In this document: piece by piece, positions 1 to 6,497 of the stretch | Layout: the number at the start of each line of letters is the position of its first letter | Position numbering within the stretch: position 1 is the stretch's first letter | Source of the DNA: a virus | Direction: 5' to 3' (one strand) | DNA length: 25,813 nt | Virus record (IMG/VR): IMGVR_UViG_3300025280_000145 | Location: 1-25,813 of that record | Notes under the pieces: model-generated | Databases searched by the model: none | Seen by the model: only the letters and a program-made list of their open reading frames with translations | What the model was told of the DNA's origin: nothing | Position numbers and translations under genes: made by a program

Positions 1-1
1 C

Positions 2-103
2 AAGGCAGAGCATCTAGCCAACCGCAAACGATTGATTGCTGCGGGGAAAGCCCCACCAACAGAGATTGAAGAGTACGGAATTAAAATCCCCCTAAAAAAC
101 TAG
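2..103 (+). CDS. C-terminal end of an unidentified protein (partial)
   Basis: An open frame enters from the left edge and ends at TAG (101-103), giving 33 residues that begin KAEHLANRKRLIAAGKAPP and end in GIKIPLKN. The tail is basic in its first half and has a Pro-rich turn. No family can be recognised from this much. It lies on the plus strand and so faces the leftward block that ends at 245; it is probably the last gene of a rightward operon outside the window. The uninterrupted frame and the hairpin just after the stop are the only support. Confidence 0.5.
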   Translation, partial: KAEHLANRKRLIAAGKAPPTEIEEYGIKIPLKN

Positions 104-109
104 CCCCTC

Positions 110-149
110 CGATGGTGCAACTAATACAATGGTATTAGTAAGCCCATCG
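110..149. terminator. Intergenic hairpin between convergent genes
   Basis: CGATGG (110-115) pairs with CCATCG (144-149) and ACTAATAC (120-127) pairs with GTATTAGT (132-139), leaving a 4x4 internal loop and an AATG tetraloop. It follows a rightward stop at 103 and precedes a leftward stop at 245, so a bidirectional terminator is the simplest reading. There is no T-tract on either side, so intrinsic termination is not assured. The remaining bases to 244 show nothing I can name. Confidence 0.45.
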
Positions 150-244
150 AAAGGGCTGTACGTCAATCCTCGTAAGCCGTCTAGTGGGTAGCAGTAGGAT
201 CTAGAACGTCATTTGTAGCTAGGCCTGCACATACCACTAATTTT

Positions 245-1057
245 TCATGGTTCCTGTGTATCCCTCCGACTTATTAGAATAGGATATGTTTGATCTCGTA
301 ATATAGTTAAGTTTGCTTGGGCGCAGAACAACCGCCATCCATACGCCCCACCAATCACGCTATGCCCCTTCTTATATTCGACTGACTCCCAGTCCTGAGC
401 CTGAGCCAGAGAAAGACAAGCACTTGCCCATTGGTCCCTGAGACGGCGAGCATCTTCAACGGCCTCACGAGCGTCATCAATACTAGGAGCTCCGGCCTCT
501 TCAGCGGGAGCCTTTATAGGTGCTTCTCCTGATTCCTTTAAGTGTGTTTTTCGCCATACGACTTTATCCAATGGTGAGAAATAAAATTCCTGTGCATATT
601 CTGTATAACGCCTATCATATTTCCCTGCTTTTGTCCATGTTGAACTATCTTTTCCGTATACTATTGCAACATGTGTTCGTTTTCTATTAAAAATGAAATA
701 TGCTAATGGTTTTGGGTCTGCTTTATCCCATGAATGGGCGGCACAAACAATAAAGTCTGGAAATTTCCAATCGCTAGCATCCACAAAATCAGTTGAAATG
801 CCTTTAACTTCTATTCGTTGAGGTATACCATCTACCTGCACTTCTAAATCCCCTGTATCGGCATGGGTTTCCCATTCACCATAAGTTTCAGCTTTTGTCA
901 TTGGCTTAATAGTAACAGTCTCACCCTTATCATGGAGATACCTAGCACATATAAACACGGTATCTGTACTGTCCTCTAAATGCTCTAAGAACTTATCGTG
1001 ATTCTTAGCTACTATCGCTGAATTATTATGATCCCCAAATGTTTTCATTAGTCCCAA
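245..1057 (-). CDS. PD-(D/E)XK nuclease-like protein
   Basis: 270 residues. The stretch GDLEVQVDG (about 69-77) followed by RIEVKGIS (about 82-89) has the acidic residue, short strand and ExK spacing of the PD-(D/E)XK nuclease core, and an Ile/Val-rich strand FIVCAAHSW follows. The C-terminal third (after about 185) is Ala/Glu-rich and then hydrophobic, and I do not recognise it. If active it would cut or process DNA beside the RusA-like gene next door; inactive binding versions of this fold are also common. The first codon chosen is TTG (1057), 4 nt from GGGAGG; an in-frame ATG at 1048 is the alternative but lies about 13 nt from the site. This is the last gene of the leftward block. The fold call is inferred from the motif only. 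Confidence 0.55.
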   Translation of the reverse strand: MGLMKTFGDHNNSAIVAKNHDKFLEHLEDSTDTVFICARYLHDKGETVTIKPMTKAETYGEWETHADTGDLEVQVDGIPQRIEVKGISTDFVDASDWKFPDFIVCAAHSWDKADPKPLAYFIFNRKRTHVAIVYGKDSSTWTKAGKYDRRYTEYAQEFYFSPLDKVVWRKTHLKESGEAPIKAPAEEAGAPSIDDAREAVEDARRLRDQWASACLSLAQAQDWESVEYKKGHSVIGGAYGWRLFCAQANLTILRDQTYPILISRRDTQEP

Positions 1058-1069
1058 TATTCCTCCCTT

Positions 1070-1597
1070 CTAAAGCACAGCGGTGAATTTTATAATCGTT
1101 TGTTCATCTTCGCTAGAGTCAACCTTGTCTGAGGACATTGTGTACTCAACAAGGAAATCTGGGTTGTCATCATGTAGCAAATACTCATCCTTAATGAAGC
1201 CGTCCATGTACGCAGAGGTTGATACAGCTATACCTTCCCAGTCCTTTTGCTTAGACTTACTCCCCCCTACCCAGTAGTGCGAGATATGTACTTTAGCCTT
1301 GCCCATTAAGTGCTGGTCAAAGCAGTCGCTTTGATCGCAGTTATAATAATCAATGTAGTCATATCCGATTTTCTTAATAAGGCTTGCTAGTATTTCCTTG
1401 CCGTCTGTTCGGGCTACGCTTCTTTGGGGGCCTGCGTCACTCCAATGCTTACCTGCCTGTTTATTCTTAGACAATGATTTATCTGGGCGTACAGATACAG
1501 TAAGTACATCCAACATACGATCTTTCATGACCCCAGTAGCAATATAGAAAGGGTCAGTTGATCTAACTGTTGCTGATCTTTCCACTGTTTTATCCAT
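1070..1597 (-). CDS. RusA-like Holliday junction resolvase (divergent)
   Basis: 175 residues. The second half carries KDWEGIAVSTSAYMDGFIKD followed by LLHDDNPDF (about 117-151), which resembles the RusA signature in which Asp residues in a D-x-DN-like helix and a later DD pair bind metal. The N-terminal strand LTVSVRPDKSLSKNK (about 32-46) resembles the Pro-then-basic opening of RusA proteins. RusA enzymes are small dimeric endonucleases that resolve four-way junctions made during phage recombination or packaging. The canonical DN pair reads DWEG here and spacing is loose, so activity is uncertain. The start ATG overlaps the upstream stop by 8 nt (ATGGATAA) and GGAG lies inside the upstream gene, so translation is probably coupled. 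Confidence 0.45.
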   Translation of the reverse strand: MDKTVERSATVRSTDPFYIATGVMKDRMLDVLTVSVRPDKSLSKNKQAGKHWSDAGPQRSVARTDGKEILASLIKKIGYDYIDYYNCDQSDCFDQHLMGKAKVHISHYWVGGSKSKQKDWEGIAVSTSAYMDGFIKDEYLLHDDNPDFLVEYTMSSDKVDSSEDEQTIIKFTAVL

Positions 1598-1775
1598 TCT
1601 GAATCTCCTTTGCTTTGGCTTTCGGGGCCTGTTCGGATATCTCTTTGTATTGAATATTATTTTCCTCGTCTAAGTACCTGACATAAATTAGGCCGTTCTG
1701 CACTTGCCTGGATATGTTCCCTTCAACCTGAACCCACGTATAATTCTGGTTGTCCGCAGATATTATTTTATTCAT
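1590..1775 (-). CDS. Small hypothetical protein
   Basis: 61 residues from ATG at 1775 (MNKIISADNQNYTWVQVEG), preceded by AAGGAG at good spacing; a longer frame reaches 1838 but would bury this site. The sequence suggests a small beta-rich domain (YTWVQVEG, GLIYVRYLDEENNIQYKEI) with a short basic C-terminal tail. No family recognised. It overlaps its upstream neighbour by 8 nt (ATGAATAA) and its downstream neighbour by 8 nt (ATGGATAA); both junctions use nearly the same sequence, as if one junction were copied from the other. Confidence 0.6.
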   Translation of the reverse strand: MNKIISADNQNYTWVQVEGNISRQVQNGLIYVRYLDEENNIQYKEISEQAPKAKAKEIQNG

Positions 1776-2217
1776 TCTGAATCTCCTTTTTTTTTCTGCC
1801 TGCCTTCTTCCGCTTTTTGACTGGGTCAAACTCACCAAGAAACGGCATGATAGGTTGATAGCACGCTAGAATTTTGTCGCATAGCTGACACGGAATAATG
1901 AGTAGCTTCTCTTTGGTTCGGCTTTGAGCGGTATGCAGCTCGTAAGCTGAGGTTGGGGATGACTGCTGAGTGTAGCATGAGCCACAGTACGCATGACGTA
2001 GCCAAATCTGCTTGTAATATACACGTCCACCAGGTCTTTGGATGTCTGACTTACGAGTGCATTGCCCTTCGGTTGCACACTTACGTGGACGGTGTTCGCA
2101 TAGTTTTGTAAAAAATGTTTCAACGGCCTTGGGCGTGTAATAGCCGTGCTTACCTACCATGCGTTCAGACAGGCCTACAATTCTCTCTGCTTTATTGTAT
2201 TCTTTAGTCAAGTGCAT
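1768..2217 (-). CDS. Cys-rich putative zinc-binding protein
   Basis: 149 residues. Cys residues fall in groups: CEHRPRKC and EGQC in the middle (about 40-53), CGSC (about 78-81) and CQLC (about 110-113). The last two CxxC knuckles, set about 30 residues apart, suggest a zinc ribbon. The C-terminus is strongly basic (VKKRKKAGRKKK), suited to nucleic acid binding. Function unknown. Its stop overlaps the next start by 8 nt, and its own start overlaps the upstream gene by 14 nt. A shorter same-strand frame at 1866-2123 is inside it and lacks a ribosome-binding site. It belongs with four other small Cys-rich genes in this block. Confidence 0.6.
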   Translation of the reverse strand: MHLTKEYNKAERIVGLSERMVGKHGYYTPKAVETFFTKLCEHRPRKCATEGQCTRKSDIQRPGGRVYYKQIWLRHAYCGSCYTQQSSPTSAYELHTAQSRTKEKLLIIPCQLCDKILACYQPIMPFLGEFDPVKKRKKAGRKKKEIQNE

Positions 2218-2659
2218 CTCTCTCTTCAGAACATGGCTTGCATATTACTGGCGATACGGGATCGCATCCATCTACGGCAATAGGACATGATCCATCATGC
2301 TCCGGGAGTCCAAATAAAAACCCGTGAAGTATGTCCCATCTGTTGAGTGAGTCAAGGAACTCACTTTCCATTCGACTTGTACCAGGTCCGTGTCTTAGCA
2401 CTCTCCATTGCTCAACAAGATAGAGCTGCCCGTCCCGAAGTCGGAGGGTAAGCTCCTCGACAGCAGGAGGTCTCTCCCAAGGTCTTGGCGTTCTAAGGAA
2501 GTGAATTATCTGGTCTTTGAACGTCCGTAGTTCTTCTTCAACTTCACCGTTCTCAGGGCCTCCGACAATGAGCTTACCCCTGACTACCCTGAATGTAATG
2601 TCGTTGTCTCTTGCCCTGGATAGCACGTTTCTTATTGCTACCCTATCTAAGTCATTCAA
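2204..2659 (-). CDS. TubC N-terminal-like domain protein
   Basis: About 151 residues from a TTG at 2659, which has GGGAG 8-9 nt upstream and forms an 8-nt overlap (TTGAATGA) with the helicase stop, the geometry used elsewhere in this block. A start at 2698 is possible but would overlap the helicase by 47 nt. The N-terminal half, DITFRVVRGKLIVGGPENGE then LRTFKDQIIHFLR, matches the pattern of the TubC_N docking-like domain: a beta hairpin with GP, then a helix with an invariant-type K. That domain is found in phage and plasmid replication proteins as well as synthetases. The C-terminus has CPIAVDGC and CKPC, probably a zinc site. The position right after the helicase suggests a replication role, perhaps protein docking; this is inference. 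Confidence 0.5.
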   Translation of the reverse strand: MNDLDRVAIRNVLSRARDNDITFRVVRGKLIVGGPENGEVEEELRTFKDQIIHFLRTPRPWERPPAVEELTLRLRDGQLYLVEQWRVLRHGPGTSRMESEFLDSLNRWDILHGFLFGLPEHDGSCPIAVDGCDPVSPVICKPCSEERDALD

Positions 2660-3974
2660 TGTATCTTTCTCCCGGTTTAAGCTGTTCAATTGGTTCAAGT
2701 ATAGGATTTTTACTCAGTATCTCTTCAACCGTAGGAAAAACAGCTTCAACTTTCATATCTTTTATTTCTGCTACTGCCTCTGCTACCTCGGAACTAGACA
2801 TGTCCTTTGATGTCTTCTGTAGATCAAGAGCAAGATCCCGAACATTCATGCTGCCAGCTAGTGTCGTACCGGACACCGACTTTTGTGTGTACTTGATCCC
2901 ATCGGTAAAATCTACACGATAGGCACTTGGTGGCTGCTCGGCTACGTGGTTTTGTTTGGTATGGAATAGAGCAACTTCCATTAGTCCTGTCTGTATTTTG
3001 TTTGCCTCCAATTTGTAGACTGACCTACTATTCGACTCGACATAAATAGAACCGAAAATTTTGTCAGACTTGTTAGTATGGGTAATCAGCAGAGCGGTTG
3101 CACCGTTGCTTATGATTTCTCTTAGCACTCTAAAGTATTGGTTCATAACGTCAGCTTCTTCTAGTCCACCGCTGCTTAGACCAAGTGAGTCAATGATTAA
3201 AGTGTCGTAGTTATTAGCAGCCATGAGTTTAGTAATCTTATCTTCGTCTCGTGGTAGCGGCTGCTTGCAGCGTAGGTACTCAATGTTTGGGCGATGCCCT
3301 TGGGCGGTTAAGTTTAGTCCCTTCATCAGACCATCTATCCTTCTTTTGTAGACAAACTGGTCATCTTCATAATCAAGCACTAAGACCTTACCTGTCTTGA
3401 CTGGTATGCCTGTTGGTCCAGGGAGTCCGGCATCTATAAGCAACGCCCAGTATAGTGACGTGAGTGACTTAGTTGAGGAACCTGGTGCATAGATAGTATT
3501 GATAGAGCCTGCCACCAGGTATGGTTCAAGTCTAAAGATAGGGGTATCTGGGATCTTAACGTCTGAAAGTTTAATAGGCTCATCGCCACGTCGGTGATCA
3601 TCCAATACAGCTCCAACGGCATTCTCAACATAAGAAAGATAATTAAAATTATAGAGGTTTCGTGGTCTCCATTCCTCTAGTGCGTCAATGAGATGGGTTT
3701 TCCCTTGGTAGGTATTTAGTACCACACTTTGTCTAAATAAAAATTCGCCATTAAATGATATACGTACTTCCGAGACATCGAAACCTCGTTCATTGTGTGG
3801 TCTCTCAAAAACTGCTGTGACTGTGATTCCGTTTTGGTTTCCTTCATAAACAAACTCAGCTCCGTTGGTTCTTATAAACTTGGCATCCATGCTTTCCTGC
3901 TCTGCCAGTGGAGTGTATGCAGGATCATTCGTCATTGCGTGTAATATATGCTGGTCATCTAGTGTTTGGGTCAT
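2652..3974 (-). CDS. RecA/RepA-like (AAA_25-type) replicative helicase ATPase
   Basis: 440 residues. The core from about 145 has a P-loop-like APGSSTKS (163-170), strand VLVLDYEDD (about 197-205), a Walker B strand DTLIIDS (257-263) and a sensor-like LLITHTNKSDKIFGS (about 296-310). This is the order in RepA/SF4 helicases and other RecA-fold ATPases, which unwind DNA as hexamers. The P-loop lacks the usual last Gly before Lys (T instead), though K and S are kept. The first 140 residues are a separate beta-rich domain I do not recognise. It overlaps the primase gene by 4 nt (ATGA), so the two are translationally coupled and probably form the primosome. It ends inside the start of the TubC-N-like gene. 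I expect an active ATPase, but the Gly replacement deserves attention. Confidence 0.8.
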   Translation of the reverse strand: MTQTLDDQHILHAMTNDPAYTPLAEQESMDAKFIRTNGAEFVYEGNQNGITVTAVFERPHNERGFDVSEVRISFNGEFLFRQSVVLNTYQGKTHLIDALEEWRPRNLYNFNYLSYVENAVGAVLDDHRRGDEPIKLSDVKIPDTPIFRLEPYLVAGSINTIYAPGSSTKSLTSLYWALLIDAGLPGPTGIPVKTGKVLVLDYEDDQFVYKRRIDGLMKGLNLTAQGHRPNIEYLRCKQPLPRDEDKITKLMAANNYDTLIIDSLGLSSGGLEEADVMNQYFRVLREIISNGATALLITHTNKSDKIFGSIYVESNSRSVYKLEANKIQTGLMEVALFHTKQNHVAEQPPSAYRVDFTDGIKYTQKSVSGTTLAGSMNVRDLALDLQKTSKDMSSSEVAEAVAEIKDMKVEAVFPTVEEILSKNPILEPIEQLKPGERYIE

Positions 3975-4831
3975 AATTTTCCCCCCGTAGTCAAAGCCTT
4001 ATAAAAATCTGTTGCGTCTCCACCCGCCTGGCATGCACCAAAACATTTCCATGTCTGTGATTTAGGAGTAATAAAGAACGATGGGGTCTTCTCGTCATGG
4101 ATGGGACAGAGACCTTTTAATTGATCAGAACCGCTCGGGACTAGCGTTGTGTACCTAGAAGCGAGTGCGACGATATCGAACCCATGCAGACTCGGTTTCT
4201 TACGTTTACCTCGACCGCCAGTCGCCCTTTTCTTAGCCAAGGCTCTCCCTATTGGGTCACGTTGCTCCACCACTTCACCAAGGGAAGCCATAGACCAAGT
4301 GAGAAGACTGTCGATTATCTGCTGGCAAGACAGCAAGGTTTCAGGAGCGGTCGTGTCTCTAAAGCAGACGGGCGTGTAGCCTTTTGGCTTGTCAGGCGGC
4401 AGGGATGGGTAAGACCTGAGTGCTTGTCCATATCCTTTCACCTCAACTACAATTCCACCCACTTTTGATTTCAGGTTTATCTGCCCATCCAATCTATCGC
4501 CGCACTGGAGAAACATATGCCACTTTCCTTTAGCTGTACCTTCTTCTATATAAAGAACAGATGCTGGCGGCCGTCCCTTCCATGGCAATTCAAAATTGCC
4601 TCGATCTATGTCGATTCCAAGTACATACCCACCGTCAACATGATGGGTGCCACACAGGACGGCTAGGCCGTCCTGGGGCGTAAACTCATCGGCAGGGATG
4701 AGCGGAGGCTGGTCTGCCAGCTTCCTTAGCCTCGCTCCCCGCCGATACTTGTTGTCTTTGAGTGCAATCGGTTTCAAATCGACCCTGCGTAGATTGTCCA
4801 AGTGCTGTTCTAAGTCCTCTGGGACAGCCAT
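3971..4831 (-). CDS. Prim-Pol primase with C-terminal CHC2 zinc finger
   Basis: 286 residues. The N-terminal domain has the archaeo-eukaryotic primase/Prim-Pol signature: YVLGIDID (69-76) with the two metal-binding Asp, a strand around WHMFLQCG, and VVEVKGYGQALRSYPS (128-143), matching the family's K/G-rich strand that ends in PS. The C-terminal domain is a DnaG-type CHC2 finger: CPIHDEKTPSFF (242-253) and CFGACQAGGDATDF (263-276), with one extra residue between the last two Cys. No TOPRIM domain is present. It would make primers, possibly also extend them, with the zinc finger reading template sequence. The start at 4831 lies inside a small upstream zinc-finger gene and is preceded by AAGGAG. 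The coupled helicase gene follows. Family assignment is firm; the domain order is unusual. Confidence 0.85.
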   Translation of the reverse strand: MAVPEDLEQHLDNLRRVDLKPIALKDNKYRRGARLRKLADQPPLIPADEFTPQDGLAVLCGTHHVDGGYVLGIDIDRGNFELPWKGRPPASVLYIEEGTAKGKWHMFLQCGDRLDGQINLKSKVGGIVVEVKGYGQALRSYPSLPPDKPKGYTPVCFRDTTAPETLLSCQQIIDSLLTWSMASLGEVVEQRDPIGRALAKKRATGGRGKRKKPSLHGFDIVALASRYTTLVPSGSDQLKGLCPIHDEKTPSFFITPKSQTWKCFGACQAGGDATDFYKALTTGGKL

Positions 4832-4947
4832 ACTTTTCTTCTCCTTGGATGAGCCGTCTTATCAAGAGCATCGGCTGTCCGTCTCTTTGCATGACAATAG
4901 CTACAGTAGGTAGGACTGTGTGGGTAGTCGTACTGTTCACATGCCAT
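4810..4947 (-). CDS. Small zinc-finger protein
   Basis: 45 residues starting MACEQYDYPHSPTYCSYCHA. Cys3, Cys15, Cys18 and His19 make a one-knuckle zinc site of the kind seen in very small phage proteins, followed by a basic tail (HPRRRKVW). AGGA lies about 9 nt before the ATG at 4947, and that ATG directly follows the stop of the upstream gene. The 3' end overlaps the primase start by 22 nt and carries the primase ribosome-binding site. Function unknown; DNA or RNA contact, or help to the primase, would be guesses. Confidence 0.55.
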   Translation of the reverse strand: MACEQYDYPHSPTYCSYCHAKRRTADALDKTAHPRRRKVWLSQRT

Positions 4948-4949
4948 AA

Positions 4950-5504
4950 TTAAAATCCTGCCATCTGGGGTGGGTCATCTTGGTGGCGTACACCCCGAAT
5001 GATTTCTGTGTGAACGTCTATCAGTTCGTTTAAACTATCTTCATGTGATTTCATAATCTCAAACCAAGTTGATACTGGCGAGGCTTCGGTTGCTGTACTT
5101 GGGACAGATGCTATCGTAGTAGCCAGAGACTGCATTATTTGATTGTAAGCAACTGATCTAGATATAACGATGTCCTTATTGCTTGCAACCTGTTCCCAAG
5201 ATGACGCAACAGGCTTATCATCTACTGGCTTATCATCTGCCGTCTTGGCACGAGAGAGATACCTATTCGTATACCCACGCTCGTCTTTTTCGTAATACTC
5301 AATTTCGTAGTGGCGTTTGGATGGGCCATCTGCTTCTGCATCAAGTAGTGCCTTTATCTCCTCGGCATTTTCGCCGTCCTTGTAGCCTTCCAGTCTTGCT
5401 GATAGGTCAATGACGCTACCTGTATCAGTAGTGAAAGCAAACTTAGCAAGCCAGGTTGCTTTTGATTCCTTCATCTCGCTAACTATTCCTGTAACTCTAG
5501 GCAT
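4950..5504 (-). CDS. Hypothetical protein, possibly ssDNA-binding
   Basis: 184 residues. The first 90 form a run of predicted strands (TGIVSEMKESKATWLAKFAF, SVIDLSARL, HYEIEYYEKD, NRYLSRAK) that could be an OB-fold. A polar linker and a helical region follow. The protein ends DDPPQMAGF, an acidic, Pro-containing tail with a terminal Phe, which recalls the DDDIPF tip by which bacterial SSB recruits partners. It lies just upstream of the primase and helicase genes in the same operon, where phages often encode SSB. This is pattern-level inference with no family match. The start at 5504 is preceded by AGGAAA. Confidence 0.5.
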   Translation of the reverse strand: MPRVTGIVSEMKESKATWLAKFAFTTDTGSVIDLSARLEGYKDGENAEEIKALLDAEADGPSKRHYEIEYYEKDERGYTNRYLSRAKTADDKPVDDKPVASSWEQVASNKDIVISRSVAYNQIMQSLATTIASVPSTATEASPVSTWFEIMKSHEDSLNELIDVHTEIIRGVRHQDDPPQMAGF

Positions 5505-5518
5505 TTAATTTTTCCTTT

Positions 5519-5701
5519 CTATATGTGTTTATTTAGTTCGATCTTGTTGCGTTTATCTAATTTATCAGCGACATCTTTAACAGCCATCACCAGCTCTGCA
5601 AGTAAAAGATTCATCATGTAGATGTCTTCGTCTGTTGGCTCGTCACCAGACCACCGATAATTTCCATGTTGATATCGTGCTAAATCTTCTGCGTTCTTCA
5701 T
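5519..5701 (-). CDS. Small acidic helical hypothetical protein
   Basis: 60 residues (start MKNAEDLARYQHG). The middle is acidic (GDEPTDEDIYMM) and the C-terminal half is a long amphipathic helix (LLLAELVMAVKDVADKLDKRN) that could form a coiled-coil dimer. GAAGGGAG stands at good spacing before the ATG. No family recognised. It follows the tRNA-like element and precedes the SSB-like gene by 14 nt. Confidence 0.55.
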   Translation of the reverse strand: MKNAEDLARYQHGNYRWSGDEPTDEDIYMMNLLLAELVMAVKDVADKLDKRNKIELNKHI

Positions 5702-5725
5702 ATTTTCTCCCTTCTAAATTTTGGG

Positions 5726-5836
5726 TGGTGCGTGTAGGAGTCGAACCTACATTGAGTTGACTACGATACCTCCTGGGCTGGAGATTGTGCAGCAGACATT
5801 TACTGCCTGCAAGGACGCTAAACATGAAACGCCCCC
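5726..5836 (-). ncRNA. Atypical tRNA-like element
   Basis: On the minus strand a textbook T-arm is present: GTAGG, loop TTCGACT, CCTAC (5750-5734), followed by ACGCACC and A as in an acceptor 3' strand. GGGGCGT at 5835-5829 pairs with it except for one G/A mismatch. A 5-bp stem with a 7-nt loop (GGCAG TAAATGT CTGCT) sits at the anticodon-arm position, but the loop lacks T33. A roughly 40-nt variable region contains a 6-bp hairpin. The total of about 111 nt is too long for a normal tRNA and far too short for tmRNA, and the D-arm is poor. It could be a decayed tRNA, a tRNA mimic or chance. It lies between two genes without overlapping either. Confidence 0.35.
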
Positions 5837-5842
5837 GTAGAT

Positions 5843-6133
5843 TTATAGCCCAGATCGTCCCCCCGATATGCCGCACCTGTCAGTTCTTCTTAGCTGCTCA
5901 TAGCTAAAGCGTCTCGCACATCTGGCACATGTTCCGACAGCTCTTACCTCACCTGGCAATCCAACGTATGATGACTTCAGGAACACAGCTAACCCCACTC
6001 GATAGCAGTCGGGACATTTTGATTGTTCAATTCTTGTTCTGGTTTCCCGTGTCGATGTGGGGTTATCTGCCAAGTGCCTGTCGATTGCGGTGTGGATGTC
6101 TTTAGATAAAGTTTGGAACTTTATTTTTGCCAT
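5843..6133 (-). CDS. Small zinc-ribbon protein
   Basis: 96 residues. The N-terminal 35 are helical and polar. CPDC (40-43) and CARC (69-72), separated by about 25 residues with strands between (VGLAVFLKSS, EVRAVGTC), form a four-Cys zinc ribbon, and aromatic RRFSYEQL follows. Such ribbons often bind nucleic acid or serve as protein clips. A perfect AGGAGG precedes the ATG at 6133 and an extended -10 promoter lies just upstream, so this gene and those after it can be transcribed separately from the methyltransferase genes. Confidence 0.6.
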   Translation of the reverse strand: MAKIKFQTLSKDIHTAIDRHLADNPTSTRETRTRIEQSKCPDCYRVGLAVFLKSSYVGLPGEVRAVGTCARCARRFSYEQLRRTDRCGISGGRSGL

Positions 6134-6153
6134 GCTTAAAACCTCCTGAAAAT

Positions 6154-6182
6154 ATTATATCATGCTTGTCAAGTCTTGCCAC
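6154..6182 (-). promoter_or_regulatory. Extended -10 promoter for the replication genes
   Basis: Reading leftward, TGATATAAT (6162-6154) is a perfect TATAAT with the TGn extension, 20 nt before the ribosome-binding site of the zinc-ribbon gene. The hexamer at the standard 17-nt distance is weak (GTGGCA). A TTGACA lies at 6172-6167, only 7 nt from the -10, too close to act as its -35; it sits in ACTTGACAAG, a decamer also present in the main leftward promoter. Confidence 0.55.
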
Positions 6183-6222
6183 CACGATTAGAGATACTCT
6201 TTAAGAGAGTATCTCCATCGTG
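6183..6222. promoter_or_regulatory. Long inverted repeat with CTCTTTAAGAG core
   Basis: GAGATACTCT (6191-6200) and AGAGTATCTC (6206-6215) are a perfect 10-bp inverted repeat around TTAAG. CACGAT (6183-6188) and ATCGTG (6217-6222) extend it past a small internal loop. It lies between the stop at 6229 and the leftward promoter. No T-tract follows on the minus strand, so it may be an operator or an mRNA 3' end structure. The centre CTCTTTAAGAG occurs again at 10830-10840. Confidence 0.5.
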
Positions 6223-6228
6223 ATGGGG

Positions 6229-6486
6229 TCATAACTTTTTTAAAGCCTTGTTTATTTTTAGCTGTTCATCATCGCTTGGAACTCTATGTAGGTATCTATT
6301 ATTAACATAAACAACCTTCCTGTAGGGAGGATGGCCTCCATGCGTGCTGCCTCCAAGCACCACAACAAGCTGCCCTTCTTTGACTGCAACACGTTCTTTT
6401 CTTGTCAAGTAAGATACCCACCTAAACGGTGCGTTTCCTGTGCCGTGGATCTCTCCATGTTCCGATATGATTACATCGTTATTCAA
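6229..6486 (-). CDS. Hypothetical protein
   Basis: 85 residues. Predicted strands dominate (DVIISEHG, RWVSYLTRKERVAV, GQLVVVLGG, RKVVYVNNRYLHRV) and the C-terminus is a short basic helix (KINKALKKL). There is a Gly/His-rich turn GGSTHGGHPP. No family recognised. AAGGAGG precedes the ATG at 6486, and the gene follows the methyltransferase fragment by 11 nt, so it is in the same transcript. It ends just before the long inverted repeat. Confidence 0.55.
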   Translation of the reverse strand: MNNDVIISEHGEIHGTGNAPFRWVSYLTRKERVAVKEGQLVVVLGGSTHGGHPPYRKVVYVNNRYLHRVPSDDEQLKINKALKKL

Positions 6487-6497
6487 CTAGTGCCTCC

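Noticed and set aside
1866-2123. 85-codon minus-strand frame
   Set aside because: Lies wholly inside the 149-residue Cys-rich gene, which has conserved-looking CxxC pairs and coupled junctions.
4686-4940. 84-codon minus-strand frame over the primase start
   Set aside because: It overlaps the well-supported primase in another frame and lacks a ribosome-binding site; the 45-residue zinc-finger frame here is better supported.
5726-5836. tmRNA
   Set aside because: Only about 111 nt, with no tag reading frame and no pseudoknot region; the T-arm alone does not support tmRNA.
6154-6172. TTGACA and TATAAT read as one promoter
   Set aside because: Only 7 nt separate the hexamers, so they cannot be a -35/-10 pair; the -10 is instead credited to its TG extension.
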